Assembly (NCBI GenBank): GCA_025454915.1 | Contig: JALONN010000003.1 | Location: forward strand, 649,164-713,163 | Source of the DNA: Raineya sp. | Lineage (GTDB): Bacteria > Bacteroidota > Bacteroidia > Cytophagales > Thermonemataceae | Length of the DNA: 64,000 nt | Direction: 5' to 3' | Shown here: one piece after another, positions 53,696 to 63,221 of the stretch | How positions within the stretch are numbered: the first letter of the stretch is position 1 | Layout of the letters: each line of letters opens with the position of its first letter | Translations under genes and position numbers: made by a program | Notes under the pieces: generated by a model | Told to the model about the DNA's origin: nothing | Databases searched by the model: none | Seen by the model: only the letters and a program-made list of their open reading frames with translations

Positions 53696-54943
53696 ATGAA
53701 GTTATTTTGGACATTCCTTTTTTGTGCTTTTTCAATGATTACTTTCAGCCAAAATCTAGAAGCTGAACTCTCTAATGTTTATACTCAAAATCAGTTAATG
53801 GGGATGTCTGTCATAGGTATTTGCAATAAAGAAGTGAAAATTAATTTTCATAAAGGTTTTGCTCATGAAAAGACAAAAACTCTCGTTAATAAAAACACAA
53901 AATACCGAATAGCGTCTGTTTCTAAAACAATTACAACCATTGCTCTTTTACAATTATACGAAAAAGGTCTTTTCAAATTGGATGATGATATTAATAAATA
54001 TTTAGGCTTTTCTTTACGAAACCCTCATTATCCTAATGTTCCTATTACTTTTAGAATGCTTCTGTCACACACATCTTCTATTGTTGATGGCTCTGGTTAT
54101 GAATCTTTTACAACAAAAACTTATCAGACAGAAATGCCCCCTCCTATCTCTTCTTTGTTTACAACACAAGGCGATTTTTATTCCCCTGATATGTTTTTAA
54201 AAAAATCACCAGGGAGTTTTTTTACATATTCAAATGCAACTTATGGAATTGTAGGGACTCTGATAGAGAAAATATCAGGTATGCGTTTTGATATTTATTG
54301 TAGAAAAAACATTTTTTTACCTCTGAGTTTAGATGCTAGTTTTAATATTCAGGATATAAAAAACAGTCAACAAATTGCTACTTTATATCGAAAAACAGAT
54401 GCTGGCTGGATTCCACAAATAGATGATTTTCAAACGACAAAACCACAGAAAAGAAATTTAACTAAATATATTGTAGGTAGCAACGGTTTTATCTTTGCTC
54501 CTCAGGGTGGGCTTCGTATTTCAGCTCAAGACTTAACAACCCTTACACTCATGTTTATGAACAAGGGGGTATTCAAAAATGCAAAAATCTTAAAACCTGA
54601 AACAATTAAAACCATGTTTACACCACAATGGACATATAACGGTTCTAATGGAGACGATTATCATGGATTATTTAAACAATGGGGATTAGGAGTACATATT
54701 ACCACACAAACTCTAAAAAGTGATCTTGTTTTTCCTAATAAAAAAATGACTGGGCATCCTGGTGAAGCCTATGGACTCATTAGTGATTGGTACATGAATT
54801 TAGAAACTGGAGAGGCTGTAATATTTATTACCAATGGTTCGGCTGTTCCTTATAAAACAGGTTCTAAAAGTGCATTTTATACTCCTGAAGAAGAAACTTT
54901 TCAGCTAGTATATCAGTTTTTAGAACAAAAATGTAAAAAATAA
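53696..54943 (+). CDS. Serine hydrolase, class C beta-lactamase/D-alanyl carboxypeptidase family
   Basis: A 415-residue exported protein (signal about 1-18). The SxxK motif is S74-V-S-K77, followed by Y-x-N in FTYSNATYG and H-P-G near GHPGEAYG in place of the KTG triad. Such proteins are peptidases, esterases or beta-lactamase-like; no resistance role can be deduced. Divergent from the GHL10 gene, it ends one base before the convergent cNMP-binding gene. Confidence 0.85.
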   Translation: MKLFWTFLFCAFSMITFSQNLEAELSNVYTQNQLMGMSVIGICNKEVKINFHKGFAHEKTKTLVNKNTKYRIASVSKTITTIALLQLYEKGLFKLDDDINKYLGFSLRNPHYPNVPITFRMLLSHTSSIVDGSGYESFTTKTYQTEMPPPISSLFTTQGDFYSPDMFLKKSPGSFFTYSNATYGIVGTLIEKISGMRFDIYCRKNIFLPLSLDASFNIQDIKNSQQIATLYRKTDAGWIPQIDDFQTTKPQKRNLTKYIVGSNGFIFAPQGGLRISAQDLTTLTLMFMNKGVFKNAKILKPETIKTMFTPQWTYNGSNGDDYHGLFKQWGLGVHITTQTLKSDLVFPNKKMTGHPGEAYGLISDWYMNLETGEAVIFITNGSAVPYKTGSKSAFYTPEEETFQLVYQFLEQKCKK

Positions 54944-55498
54944 TTAAGAGTCTTCTCTGCTCTGGAAGGTTTTCATGTAGGCATCTCCTATCGAGAAGAG
55001 TCCAATATGCGTTCTATAAGCATTGAAAAGATTTTTTGTATTTTCATCATAAATCTCAGCCAGCGAAGTCATCATTTTAGCATGAATGGTTGGTTTATAC
55101 TTGAAAATTTCCAAAATATTGACTTGTGGAATCACATACAACCAACTTTCTTCTGAACGCACCACAGCATTATATACTCTTTCACTATCAACTAGCAGGG
55201 CACTTACACCAATAGCAATGTATTTTTTTGCAAATGCTAAGGGTTCAAAGTTTTCTTTTAAATCCAAATTGAGTTCTACCGTTCCTGAATGAATAATGTA
55301 GAGAGCCTGCCCAGGGTCATTTCTGAAAAAAACCACCTCATTTTGTTTGTATTCTCTCAGATGTACAAAAGGAATAAACTCCTCAAGTTCTTTTTCATTA
55401 AGCTTTTCAAATAGCTTTACTTTTCTAAAAAATGCGAAGAATTCTAATTCTTTTCTTGTATAAACTTTTCGGAAAGGATTTGGGATTTTCATAGCCAT
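54944..55498 (-). CDS. Cyclic-nucleotide-binding domain protein
   Basis: A 184-residue protein with a cNMP-binding beta-roll (about 30-145: LEEFIPFVHLREYKQNEVVFFRNDPGQALYIIHSGTVEL). It continues with helices but has no helix-turn-helix, so it is unlikely to bind DNA. The start may be ATG 55498 or the third codon. TilS lies 6 bases upstream on the same strand, and the two are probably cotranscribed. Role unknown; it may sense a nucleotide and act on a partner protein. Confidence 0.8.
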   Translation of the reverse strand: MAMKIPNPFRKVYTRKELEFFAFFRKVKLFEKLNEKELEEFIPFVHLREYKQNEVVFFRNDPGQALYIIHSGTVELNLDLKENFEPLAFAKKYIAIGVSALLVDSERVYNAVVRSEESWLYVIPQVNILEIFKYKPTIHAKMMTSLAEIYDENTKNLFNAYRTHIGLFSIGDAYMKTFQSREDS

Positions 55499-55504
55499 TT
55501 AATT

Positions 55505-56836
55505 TTATTGAGGTACAAATGTTAATTTTAATACCTTTTGAGTCTGAGAAGTAATTTTAAAAGCCTCACTGCTCCTTAGACCTGCAATATACGCTATTTT
55601 TTCACCTGAAATAACAACAAAAATTCGATTTTTAAGATTTTTTGAAATTTTCTGATTAATCAGAAAATCACTCACTTTTTGTTTACCCTTCATGCCCAAT
55701 GGCTGGAAGGTATCTCCCTGTTCCCATACTCTTATTTTCAAAGGAAACTCTAGTTTTTCGGCATCTAAATACACTACTTGATTATTATTTTTTTCGAAAA
55801 TAATATTTTCATTGTTTATCAATTCACTTTTAATTTTAAAAAACTGGTTTTCAATATTTTCATTAACATTTAATGTATATACTTCTTCCGTTTTCTTCTG
55901 AAAGTCACTAGGAACAATCACCAGTTGATTTCTATCCCAAACAGCCCAGTAAGCAGCATAAAAATCTGATCCAGTTTCTTTACAATCAGCTATTTGCTGA
56001 CATTGTCGAAATGAAAAACCATATTTTCTGAGTATTTCGTAGAGTAAAGGTGTATCTATACTTTCATCTAATTGTAGATATGTAACTTGTCCTTTTTTTT
56101 GTAAGAATTTTTCTTTCAATAACTCGATTCTCTCTTGATATACTTTTTCTACACTCTGCAAACGCATCATCGTTTCTGAAAAAGTGTGAAGAAGATTACT
56201 ATTGAGGGTTTCCAAAGCTGGTATAACATGGTGACGAATGGCATTACGGGCATATTTATCTGAAGCATTGCTTACATCTTCCATCCATAAAATACCATTT
56301 TGATGAGCAAAATTCTCTATCTGCCTGCGACTAGAAAACAATAACGGACGAACGATTTTATCTCTTTTGGGTAAAATCCCTCTTAAACCTGCAATGCCTG
56401 TACCTTTGGACAAGTTGTATAGTGTTGTCTCTAGACTGTCATTGAGATGATGAGCCGTAGCAATATAATTGTATTGATGTTGCTGTCTGATTTCCTCAAA
56501 AAAGTTATATCGAAGCTCTCTTGCTGCCATTTGGATGGAGATTTTTTGTCTTTCGGCATAAGCAAGAGTATCAAATTTTTTAAAATAAAAAGGTACTTGA
56601 AATTTTTTAGCAAGGTTTTCTACGAAAACAGCCTCTTCATTGGCTTCCTCTCGTAGTCCAAAATGACAATGCACAATTCCAAACTGATAAGAAGACTGAG
56701 CAAACAGATGAGCCATTACCACAGAATCTATCCCCCCACTGATAGCAATTAAAATACTATCTTGATTGCCAAAAAGTTGCTCTTTTATTATAAAAAGATT
56801 GAAGCCCTCAGATAACTTAGCTACAATTTCATCCAT
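55505..56836 (-). CDS. tilS: tRNA(Ile)-lysidine synthase
   Basis: A 443-residue ATP-dependent ligase that modifies the wobble cytidine of the CAU tRNA-Ile to lysidine. The N-terminal PP-loop is ISGGIDSVVMAHLF (about 31-44), followed by IATAHHLNDSLETTLYNLSKGTGIAGLRG and the C-terminal TilS domains (LKIRVWEQGDTFQPLGMKGKQKVSDFLINQKI). Essential in bacteria. The next same-strand gene, the cNMP-binding protein, follows after 6 bases. Confidence 0.95.
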   Translation of the reverse strand: MDEIVAKLSEGFNLFIIKEQLFGNQDSILIAISGGIDSVVMAHLFAQSSYQFGIVHCHFGLREEANEEAVFVENLAKKFQVPFYFKKFDTLAYAERQKISIQMAARELRYNFFEEIRQQHQYNYIATAHHLNDSLETTLYNLSKGTGIAGLRGILPKRDKIVRPLLFSSRRQIENFAHQNGILWMEDVSNASDKYARNAIRHHVIPALETLNSNLLHTFSETMMRLQSVEKVYQERIELLKEKFLQKKGQVTYLQLDESIDTPLLYEILRKYGFSFRQCQQIADCKETGSDFYAAYWAVWDRNQLVIVPSDFQKKTEEVYTLNVNENIENQFFKIKSELINNENIIFEKNNNQVVYLDAEKLEFPLKIRVWEQGDTFQPLGMKGKQKVSDFLINQKISKNLKNRIFVVISGEKIAYIAGLRSSEAFKITSQTQKVLKLTFVPQ

Positions 56837-56869
56837 TTTTGTATAAATTGGCTAAAATACATCCAAACT

Positions 56870-57814
56870 TTAACTTTCAGTCTTTTTTACAATTGCATGA
56901 ATGACTGTATCAAGCTCTTGAGCTGCTTGTTTGATATACTCAAAAAGTTTGGCATTTTCATCATCCAATTTAGATTTGTCTACAATATCTATCAAACCTA
57001 AGATAGAACTCAATGGTCTTCGTATTGTATGTGACTGAATATAAGCTATTTCTTCAAGGCTAGCGTTTTGTTTTTTTATTTTATCAATATTGGTATAATT
57101 GAATGACACAGCCCAAACCTCTTTTTCTTCATTAAAGACAGGAAACATACGTGTTTGCACCCATAATTTTGTCCCATTTGGGAATATTAGTTCTCTTTCG
57201 GAAGTAATAGGCATTCCGTTGAGTACTTTTTTAAAATTATATTTTACTGTATCTACTGCATCTGATGAGGCATAATCGAAAATATTTTGTCCTTCCTGCA
57301 TTTCCTGATTATAAAGAATTTTACAACTTTCATCAGCAGCTTTATTGAAAGAGAGTATTTTGCCTTCTCTATCTACCAAAATATTAATATCAGATGTACT
57401 ATTAAGGATTGCTTTGAGCATGCCTTCTGATTTTCTCAAAACTTCTTCTTGTTTTTTCTTATCTGTAATGTCTCGTAAAACAAATATATAACCTGCTTCA
57501 AACGGATATAGAAATGCACGAAACCAAGAATTATTTTTACTTAAATAAAATACTTCTTCTTGGACTCTTTGACTTCTAGAAGCTTTCTGAATCATATCCT
57601 TATATACATCTAACTTATGTGATTCTATTGTTGAAAAAAAACTTCTACCCAAAACTTCATCCTCAGAAAGTCCTATATACTTTAAGAATGTTTTATTGAC
57701 TTTTATTATTTCTTTTTGATGATTTATTACTAAAAAACCTTCTTTAATAATATCCAGTACCTCATTTGTAAGCCTTGTATAATTTATAAGTGAAGAGTAA
57801 AATTCTTGAGTCAT
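56870..57814 (-). CDS. PAS-PAS sensor with HisKA-like ending, no ATPase domain
   Basis: A 314-residue cytosolic protein: PAS 1 at about 15-115 (VLRDITDKKKQEE closing PAC), PAS 2 at about 130-245. A dimerisation helix pair follows, with H262 in YIQSHTIRRPLSSILGL (about 258-274), ending LDTVIHAIVKKTES. The histidine-kinase catalytic ATPase domain is absent, so it cannot phosphorylate itself. This short form is common in Bacteroidota and may act through dimerisation or a partner kinase. It follows its own promoter. Confidence 0.8.
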   Translation of the reverse strand: MTQEFYSSLINYTRLTNEVLDIIKEGFLVINHQKEIIKVNKTFLKYIGLSEDEVLGRSFFSTIESHKLDVYKDMIQKASRSQRVQEEVFYLSKNNSWFRAFLYPFEAGYIFVLRDITDKKKQEEVLRKSEGMLKAILNSTSDINILVDREGKILSFNKAADESCKILYNQEMQEGQNIFDYASSDAVDTVKYNFKKVLNGMPITSERELIFPNGTKLWVQTRMFPVFNEEKEVWAVSFNYTNIDKIKKQNASLEEIAYIQSHTIRRPLSSILGLIDIVDKSKLDDENAKLFEYIKQAAQELDTVIHAIVKKTES

Positions 57815-57840
57815 TTCTTCAAAGTTTGTTGTATATTTGC

Positions 57841-57870
57841 CAAAAGTATGTTTTTTTTTATTTCAAACAA
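57841..57870 (-). promoter_or_regulatory. Promoter of the PAS-protein gene
   Basis: On the minus strand TTG (57868-57870), 19 bases and TACTTTTG (57841-57848), an exact fit to TTG-N19-21-TAnnTTTG. The start codon is 27 bases downstream. Confidence 0.75.
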
Positions 57871-57915
57871 AACAGTAAAACTATCGGTTTTTAGTTTTAA
57901 AAGATTCTTCTCGAT

Positions 57916-58647
57916 ATGACAGTCCTTCCATACACCCAAGACAATAAAGGTAAAAAAGAGCAAGTAGCCGAAATGTTTGACAATATTTCTCCTAAATATG
58001 ACCTGCTTAACAGAGTGTTAAGTGTTGGTATTGATATTATTTGGCGAAAAAAAGCCCTTGCTTTTCTTAAAACAGATCATCCAAAGATTATTTTAGATAT
58101 TGCAACTGGAACAGGAGATTTTGCGTTAGAAGCATTAGCTCAACTCAAGCCAGAAAAAGTTATTGGTGTAGATATTTCGGAAGGAATGCTTGCTCATGGC
58201 AGAGAAAAAATGAAAAATAAAAAATTAGACCATAAAATTGAGCTTCAAAAAGGTGATTCGGAACGATTGTTGTTTGAAGATAATACCTTTGATGCTGTGA
58301 TTGTGGCTTTTGGGGTACGTAATTTTGAAAACCTTGAAAAAGGGCTTTCTGATATGTACAGAGTGCTAAAACCTCAAGGGAAAGTTGTTATCTTAGAGTT
58401 TTCAAAACCTAAGGCATTTCCTATAAAGCAATTGTATAATTTTTATTTTAAGAATATTTTACCGAATATTGGAAAAGCTATCTCTAAAGATGCAAGAGCT
58501 TATACTTATTTACCAGAATCCGTTCAGGCTTTCCCTGAAGGCAAAGATTTTGTAAATATTTTAGAAAAAGTGGGTTTCCAAGAAACACTCTGTAAGCCTT
58601 TGAGCTTTGGAATTAGTTCTGTTTATGTAGGAAAAAAGAAATTTTAA
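57916..58647 (+). CDS. ubiE: Demethylmenaquinone methyltransferase
   Basis: A 243-residue UbiE/MenG methyltransferase, the last step of menaquinone synthesis. Features: VAEMFDNISPKYDLLNRVLS (about 17-36), motif I LDIATGTGDFALEAL (about 61-75), the second signature FGVRNFENLEKGLSDMYRVLKPQGKVVILEFSKP and YTYLPESVQAFPEG. It lies 14 bases upstream of porT, a gene order seen widely in Bacteroidota. Confidence 0.95.
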   Translation: MTVLPYTQDNKGKKEQVAEMFDNISPKYDLLNRVLSVGIDIIWRKKALAFLKTDHPKIILDIATGTGDFALEALAQLKPEKVIGVDISEGMLAHGREKMKNKKLDHKIELQKGDSERLLFEDNTFDAVIVAFGVRNFENLEKGLSDMYRVLKPQGKVVILEFSKPKAFPIKQLYNFYFKNILPNIGKAISKDARAYTYLPESVQAFPEGKDFVNILEKVGFQETLCKPLSFGISSVYVGKKKF

Positions 58648-58661
58648 ATATTTAATATTCA

Positions 58662-59351
58662 ATGAAATTTTTGCGTTTTTTAGTCTTAAACTTTATTTCT
58701 TGTGTTTTTTTATTTCCATCTTCTAGTTTTGCACAAGGGCATATTACTCATTTAGACGATTATGACGAAAAACCAGTTCATTATGGTTTCGTTTTAGGAT
58801 TGAATCAGTCTTGGTTTAATATGAAAACCAGTGATACCTATGCCAATAGTAATTTCATAGCTAACACAAAGTTTTCAACGGGCTTTGCCGTAGGGCTTTC
58901 CATGAGCTTTCAGCCTACAGAGCTTTTTGCCATTAGAATATCCCCCACAGCTGTTTTTGGGCAACGTATTATTACATTCCAAGACCAAACAACGAAGGCA
59001 ACTACAGACAAAGTTGTAGAGTCTACCATTGGGGAAATTCCTATTATGTTTAAGTTCAAATCACAACGCAGACATAACGGGCGTATGTTTATGCTTGTAG
59101 GTATCAAACCTTCGTTTTCTTTGGCTACCAAAGCAGCTCAAGAAACAGAACGTATTCGTGTAAAAACAACTGATTTTGCTATTGAATATGGATTTGGATT
59201 TGAGAAATTTAATGAAATGTTCAAACTTGCCCCCGAAATCCGTTTTTCACATGGTTTAGGCAATGTTTTAGTTCCTGATGCCAATCAGTTTAGTAGCCAA
59301 ATTAGCAGACTTGTAAACCATAGCGTTTCCTTCTATCTGTTTTTTGAATAG
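58662..59351 (+). CDS. porT: Type IX secretion/gliding outer-membrane protein PorT
   Basis: A 229-residue outer-membrane beta-barrel with signal peptide (about 1-24, FAQ). The barrel shows HYGFVLGLNQSWFNMKTSD (about 39-57), then amphipathic strands and a C-terminal FYLFFE. PorT/SprT is needed for the type IX secretion system. The position directly after ubiE agrees with this identity. It ends 1 base before the next gene's likely ATG. Confidence 0.85.
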   Translation: MKFLRFLVLNFISCVFLFPSSSFAQGHITHLDDYDEKPVHYGFVLGLNQSWFNMKTSDTYANSNFIANTKFSTGFAVGLSMSFQPTELFAIRISPTAVFGQRIITFQDQTTKATTDKVVESTIGEIPIMFKFKSQRRHNGRMFMLVGIKPSFSLATKAAQETERIRVKTTDFAIEYGFGFEKFNEMFKLAPEIRFSHGLGNVLVPDANQFSSQISRLVNHSVSFYLFFE

Positions 59352-59352
59352 C

Positions 59353-60432
59353 ATGTTAAAAGCTACACAAGACCTCTTTAATTATTTCAAAGAATCCCGA
59401 CAAGAATATAGAGTTGTTGAAGCGTATTGTCGTACCATTGCTCTTTTAGGAACACCCAAAGATTTTCAAGCTGTTGAGGATTTTTTCCTTGAAAATTTTC
59501 AAAACAGCTATGCTCATTCTTTAGTTCATCTACTTTCTTACTCTAAAAATGCTCAAGATACAGCAAAAAAAGTTTTAGATATTTGTTTTGAGAAAGGTGT
59601 ACTCAAAGAAGATGCTCCTGAAGAATTATTGAATCTTTTGGGCTATTTACAATATGAGCCTGCTTTACCCATTCTGGAATATTACACATTCAATGAAAAC
59701 AACTATTATATCAACCAATCCGCTGTTTTAGGTTTACTTCATTTCCCATGTACGCATTTACAAAGTCAAATCAGACAAGCCATTGAAGAGTGTTATGGGA
59801 AGAATTTATTTAAGGAGTTTATTCCAGCTTTGGTCTCAAAATTAGATGATAAAACAGAAATTTTACAAAATTTATATACTTTGGGTTCTACCATCTGTTC
59901 CACAGATTGCAATGGAGGTATTGTATTAGGCTTTGCTCTTTCTGGAAAAGAGGGCGAAACATATTTTAAAAAAGTGTATGCTGACCCATATTGGGAGCTT
60001 GATGCCAGTGCAACAGGCTCTGTATATTGGACTTACGCAGGTTTTCAGCATTTGGGCATTCCATTAAAAAAATTATATCAGGAACTAAAAAATACACAAG
60101 ACCCTAAAATTGAGAAGCATTTAACTAGGCTTTTACTTAGTTTTTTAAGGATAAAAATTAATAACAACTTAAAATCAGAAGTGCTACCCATTCAGAACAA
60201 TGTTTCTGAAAGTTTCTTATCCATTTATAAAAGACTATACGGCTGGGAAAACCCTAATAAAAGCAATAATATCATTGACTTGGCAAAGAAAAATGATATA
60301 GATAAGAAGTCTTATGAGGCTGATTTACAAAAACAAGCTTATGAATTAGAAAGACTTTTGGAGCAAAAAGTACAAGAAGAAATCTTATTAGAAAATTTTA
60401 AATCAGAAAATATTCATCTAGATAGAAAATAA
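59353..60432 (+). CDS. HEAT-like helical repeat protein, unknown
   Basis: A protein of 359 residues from ATG 59353; an earlier TTG at 59344 inside porT is unlikely. The sequence is helical with HEAT-like repeats (RTIALLGTPKDFQAVEDFFLENF, LLGYLQYEPALPILEYYTF, QSAVLGLLHFPC). It has no signal peptide or membrane segment. The C-terminal about 45 residues form a coiled coil (DLQKQAYELERLLEQKVQEEILLENFK). The start 1 base after porT implies coupled translation. Family not recognised. Confidence 0.65.
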   Translation: MLKATQDLFNYFKESRQEYRVVEAYCRTIALLGTPKDFQAVEDFFLENFQNSYAHSLVHLLSYSKNAQDTAKKVLDICFEKGVLKEDAPEELLNLLGYLQYEPALPILEYYTFNENNYYINQSAVLGLLHFPCTHLQSQIRQAIEECYGKNLFKEFIPALVSKLDDKTEILQNLYTLGSTICSTDCNGGIVLGFALSGKEGETYFKKVYADPYWELDASATGSVYWTYAGFQHLGIPLKKLYQELKNTQDPKIEKHLTRLLLSFLRIKINNNLKSEVLPIQNNVSESFLSIYKRLYGWENPNKSNNIIDLAKKNDIDKKSYEADLQKQAYELERLLEQKVQEEILLENFKSENIHLDRK

Positions 60433-60484
60433 AGAGTATTTTACAAACGTTTATTTTGCAACAACGTTTCAAAAATAAAAATCC

Positions 60485-62590
60485 ATGAAAAAGTTATTTT
60501 TAATCATTGCTTTATTCTCATTTATGAAAGTAAAAAGCCAAACTACTCCCCCAAAAGCAGCTATCAAGCCCAAAGAACTGATTACACATGGGCATAAACG
60601 CATTGATAATTATTATTGGCTCAATAACCGAGAAAACCCTGAGGTAATAGATTACCTAAAAGCTGAGAATGATTATTTGGAAAAAATGATGTCTCCAAGT
60701 AAAAAACTCCAAGACAAACTTTTTGATGAAATGAAGGCTCGTATCAAAGAAGACGATGAAAGTTTGCCTTATAAATCGAATGGCTATTTTTATTATACTC
60801 GTTTTGAAAAAGGTAAAGAGTATGCCATTAACTGCCGTAAAAAAGGAGATTTAAAAGCTTCTGAAGAAATTTTATTAAATCAAAATGAACTTGCTAAAAA
60901 ATCAAAGTATTTTGCCTTAGGAGCGTTATCTGTCAGCAATGATAACCAGCTCATTGCATATGCCACAGACACTGTAAGTCGTAGAATTTATACAGTGTAT
61001 TTCAAAGACCTAAAAACAGGCAAAAATCTTCCTGATGTAATCAAAAATACCACAGGAAATATTGTTTGGGCAAATGACAATAAAACTCTGTTTTACAGCC
61101 GTCAAGACCTACAAACTCTACGTGCTTTCCAAATTTATAAACATACTTTAGGTACGGATTCAAGCAAAGATGAACTCGTGTATGAAGAAAAAGATGAAAC
61201 TTTTAGCTGCTACGTAACCAAAACAAAATCAAAGAAATATATCATGATTGTGTCTGGTAGTACAGTAGCTTCAGAATTTCGTTTCTTGGATGCAGATAAG
61301 CCTGCTGGTAAGTTTCAAGTGTTTTTACCCCGTAAAAGAGACCATTTGTATAGTGTGAGTCATTTTGGTGATAAGTTTTATATTGTAACCAATATGGATG
61401 CTCTTAACTATAAACTTATGGAAACATCTGTAAAGAAAACTGATGATATAAAGCTTTGGAAAGAGGTAATAGCACATAGAAAAGATGTTTTTTTAGAAGA
61501 TATTGAAATTTTTAAAGATTTCTTGGTAGTTGGTGAGCGTAAAAATGGCTTACTCAATATGCGTGTGATTCGTTGGAAAGATAAACAAGAGCATTTCTTA
61601 GATTTTGGAGAAGCTGCTTATTCTGCTTATACTTCTGTAAACCCTGATTTTGATACAAAAATCTTGCGTTACGGCTACACGTCTCTTACAACACCTAATT
61701 CTACCTACGATTATGATATGGAGAAACGTACCAAAACGTTGATGAAGCAACAAGAAATTTTAGGTGGGAAATTTGACTCTAAAAACTACATTACTGAAAG
61801 AATTTATGTAACAGCTCGTGATGGTGCAAAAGTACCCATGTCAATAGTTTACCATAAAAACACCAAAAAAGATGGAAATGCTCCCCTGCTTCAATATGCA
61901 TACGGTTCGTATGGAGCAACGATGGATGTTTATTTTAGTTCTGCAAGACTAAGCTTATTAGATAGAGGTTTTGTATATGCTCTTTGCCATATCAGAGGTG
62001 GGCAGGATTTGGGTAGAGCTTGGTATGATGATGGTAAAATGTTCAATAAGAAAAATACTTTCTACGATTTTATAGATTGCTCTTTGTATCTGTTAGATAA
62101 CAAATATACCAACAAAGAAAAATTATTTGCTGAAGGTGGTAGTGCTGGTGGCTTATTGATGGGTGCTATTTCTAATATGCGTCCTGATTTATATAAAGGT
62201 ATTATTGCAGAAGTGCCTTTTGTGGATGTAATAACAACCATGCTTGATGAGTCTATTCCTCTTACTACAGGCGAATGGGATGAGTGGGGAAACCCTAAAA
62301 ACGTAGATAGCTATATTTATATGCTTTCTTATTCTCCTTACGACCAAGTAGAAAAACGCCCCTACCCTCACATGCTTGTAACTACGGGGCTTTACGACTC
62401 ACAGGTACAGTATTGGGAACCTGCTAAATGGGTAGCGAAACTTCGTACGCTTAAAACAGATAATAACATGCTTTTGCTTCATACCAATATGGACGCAGGA
62501 CATGGTGGAGCTTCTGGGCGTTTCCAAGCCTTGAAAGAAGTAGCTCTTAATTTTGCATTTATGTTCCAAATTTTAGGCATTACAGAATAA
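60485..62590 (+). CDS. Oligopeptidase B-type prolyl oligopeptidase (S9A)
   Basis: A 701-residue serine peptidase, exported (signal MKKLFLIIALFSFMKVKSQ). After the beta-propeller (about 70-420) comes the hydrolase domain: YAYGSYGATMDV, HIRGGQDLGRAWYDDGK, catalytic serine in EGGSAGGLLMG (about 553-563), then VTTGLYDSQVQYWEP (Asp) and DAGHGGASG (His). The oligopeptidase B type normally cuts after basic residues. The product is probably periplasmic. A terminator follows. Confidence 0.9.
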   Translation: MKKLFLIIALFSFMKVKSQTTPPKAAIKPKELITHGHKRIDNYYWLNNRENPEVIDYLKAENDYLEKMMSPSKKLQDKLFDEMKARIKEDDESLPYKSNGYFYYTRFEKGKEYAINCRKKGDLKASEEILLNQNELAKKSKYFALGALSVSNDNQLIAYATDTVSRRIYTVYFKDLKTGKNLPDVIKNTTGNIVWANDNKTLFYSRQDLQTLRAFQIYKHTLGTDSSKDELVYEEKDETFSCYVTKTKSKKYIMIVSGSTVASEFRFLDADKPAGKFQVFLPRKRDHLYSVSHFGDKFYIVTNMDALNYKLMETSVKKTDDIKLWKEVIAHRKDVFLEDIEIFKDFLVVGERKNGLLNMRVIRWKDKQEHFLDFGEAAYSAYTSVNPDFDTKILRYGYTSLTTPNSTYDYDMEKRTKTLMKQQEILGGKFDSKNYITERIYVTARDGAKVPMSIVYHKNTKKDGNAPLLQYAYGSYGATMDVYFSSARLSLLDRGFVYALCHIRGGQDLGRAWYDDGKMFNKKNTFYDFIDCSLYLLDNKYTNKEKLFAEGGSAGGLLMGAISNMRPDLYKGIIAEVPFVDVITTMLDESIPLTTGEWDEWGNPKNVDSYIYMLSYSPYDQVEKRPYPHMLVTTGLYDSQVQYWEPAKWVAKLRTLKTDNNMLLLHTNMDAGHGGASGRFQALKEVALNFAFMFQILGITE

Positions 62591-62615
62591 TTTTTTTAAT
62601 ATATTTGTATTTTCA

Positions 62616-62649
62616 AGCGTCAGAGACTATTCGTTTCTGATGCTTTTTT
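62616..62649 (+). terminator. Terminator of the oligopeptidase gene
   Basis: AGCGTCAGA (62616-62624) pairs with TCTGATGCT (62636-62644, one wobble) followed by six T. An ATG at 62640 lies inside the stem, which argues against it as the start of the next gene. Confidence 0.8.
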
Positions 62650-62666
62650 ATGAAAAATTAAAAACT

Positions 62667-63218
62667 ATGACTCAAGAAGAACGTCAACGAAAATTTGAGT
62701 TATTTGTAGAAGGTTTTGGAATGCCTTTGGAGGTAAAACTAATCCCTTATTCTAAAACTAGAATCTTATTAAATATCTTAGGTGGTTTCTTTTTATGGTT
62801 ATTTGATGAGTCCAATTTGAATGGTATAGGTTTAATAGGTATCATTATTGCCATAATTCTTTTTATAGTATATTCATTTTCTAAGATAGTATTCTTTTTG
62901 TTGCTAATTCTTATATCATGTGGGCTTGTGTATTATATTATTTCGTTATATCGTTATGTTTTTTTACCTCTATCTAAAGACAGAATAGTTATTAAAATAG
63001 ATACAAATGGAATTACTGTACATAAGGCTTTTTATGGATGGAATGAAATAACACATATGCATGCTAGTAGCAGTCATTTCTTTTTTTGCACTTCCCAATA
63101 TAGTCAGAGTATTTTAATTAAACAGCATCGCCTAATTCCACACAATGGAGGTATTAATTATTGTTTAGAGAAGTATCGTGAGTTATACAATATCAAGAAA
63201 AATACCTTTAATCTTTAA
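62667..63218 (+). CDS. Membrane protein with PH-like tail, tandem copy 1
   Basis: A protein of 183 residues from ATG 62667. An ATG at 62640 lies in the preceding terminator, and the paralogue downstream begins with the same MTQEERQ. Two or three membrane helices (about 37-58, 60-90) are followed by a beta-rich part with IVIKIDTNGITVHKAFYGWNEI. This is the I-x-x-D-x-x-G-I...W-x-E-I pattern of bacterial PH-like domains. Family not firmly assigned. Confidence 0.65.
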   Translation: MTQEERQRKFELFVEGFGMPLEVKLIPYSKTRILLNILGGFFLWLFDESNLNGIGLIGIIIAIILFIVYSFSKIVFFLLLILISCGLVYYIISLYRYVFLPLSKDRIVIKIDTNGITVHKAFYGWNEITHMHASSSHFFFCTSQYSQSILIKQHRLIPHNGGINYCLEKYRELYNIKKNTFNL

Positions 63219-63221
63219 TTT

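Noticed and set aside
59344..59352. TTG start for the HEAT-like protein
   Set aside because: It lies inside porT; ATG at 59353, just after the porT stop, is the simpler start.
62640..62666. Upstream ATG for the first tandem membrane protein
   Set aside because: It sits in the stem of the oligopeptidase terminator, and the paralogue downstream begins at the equivalent of 62667.
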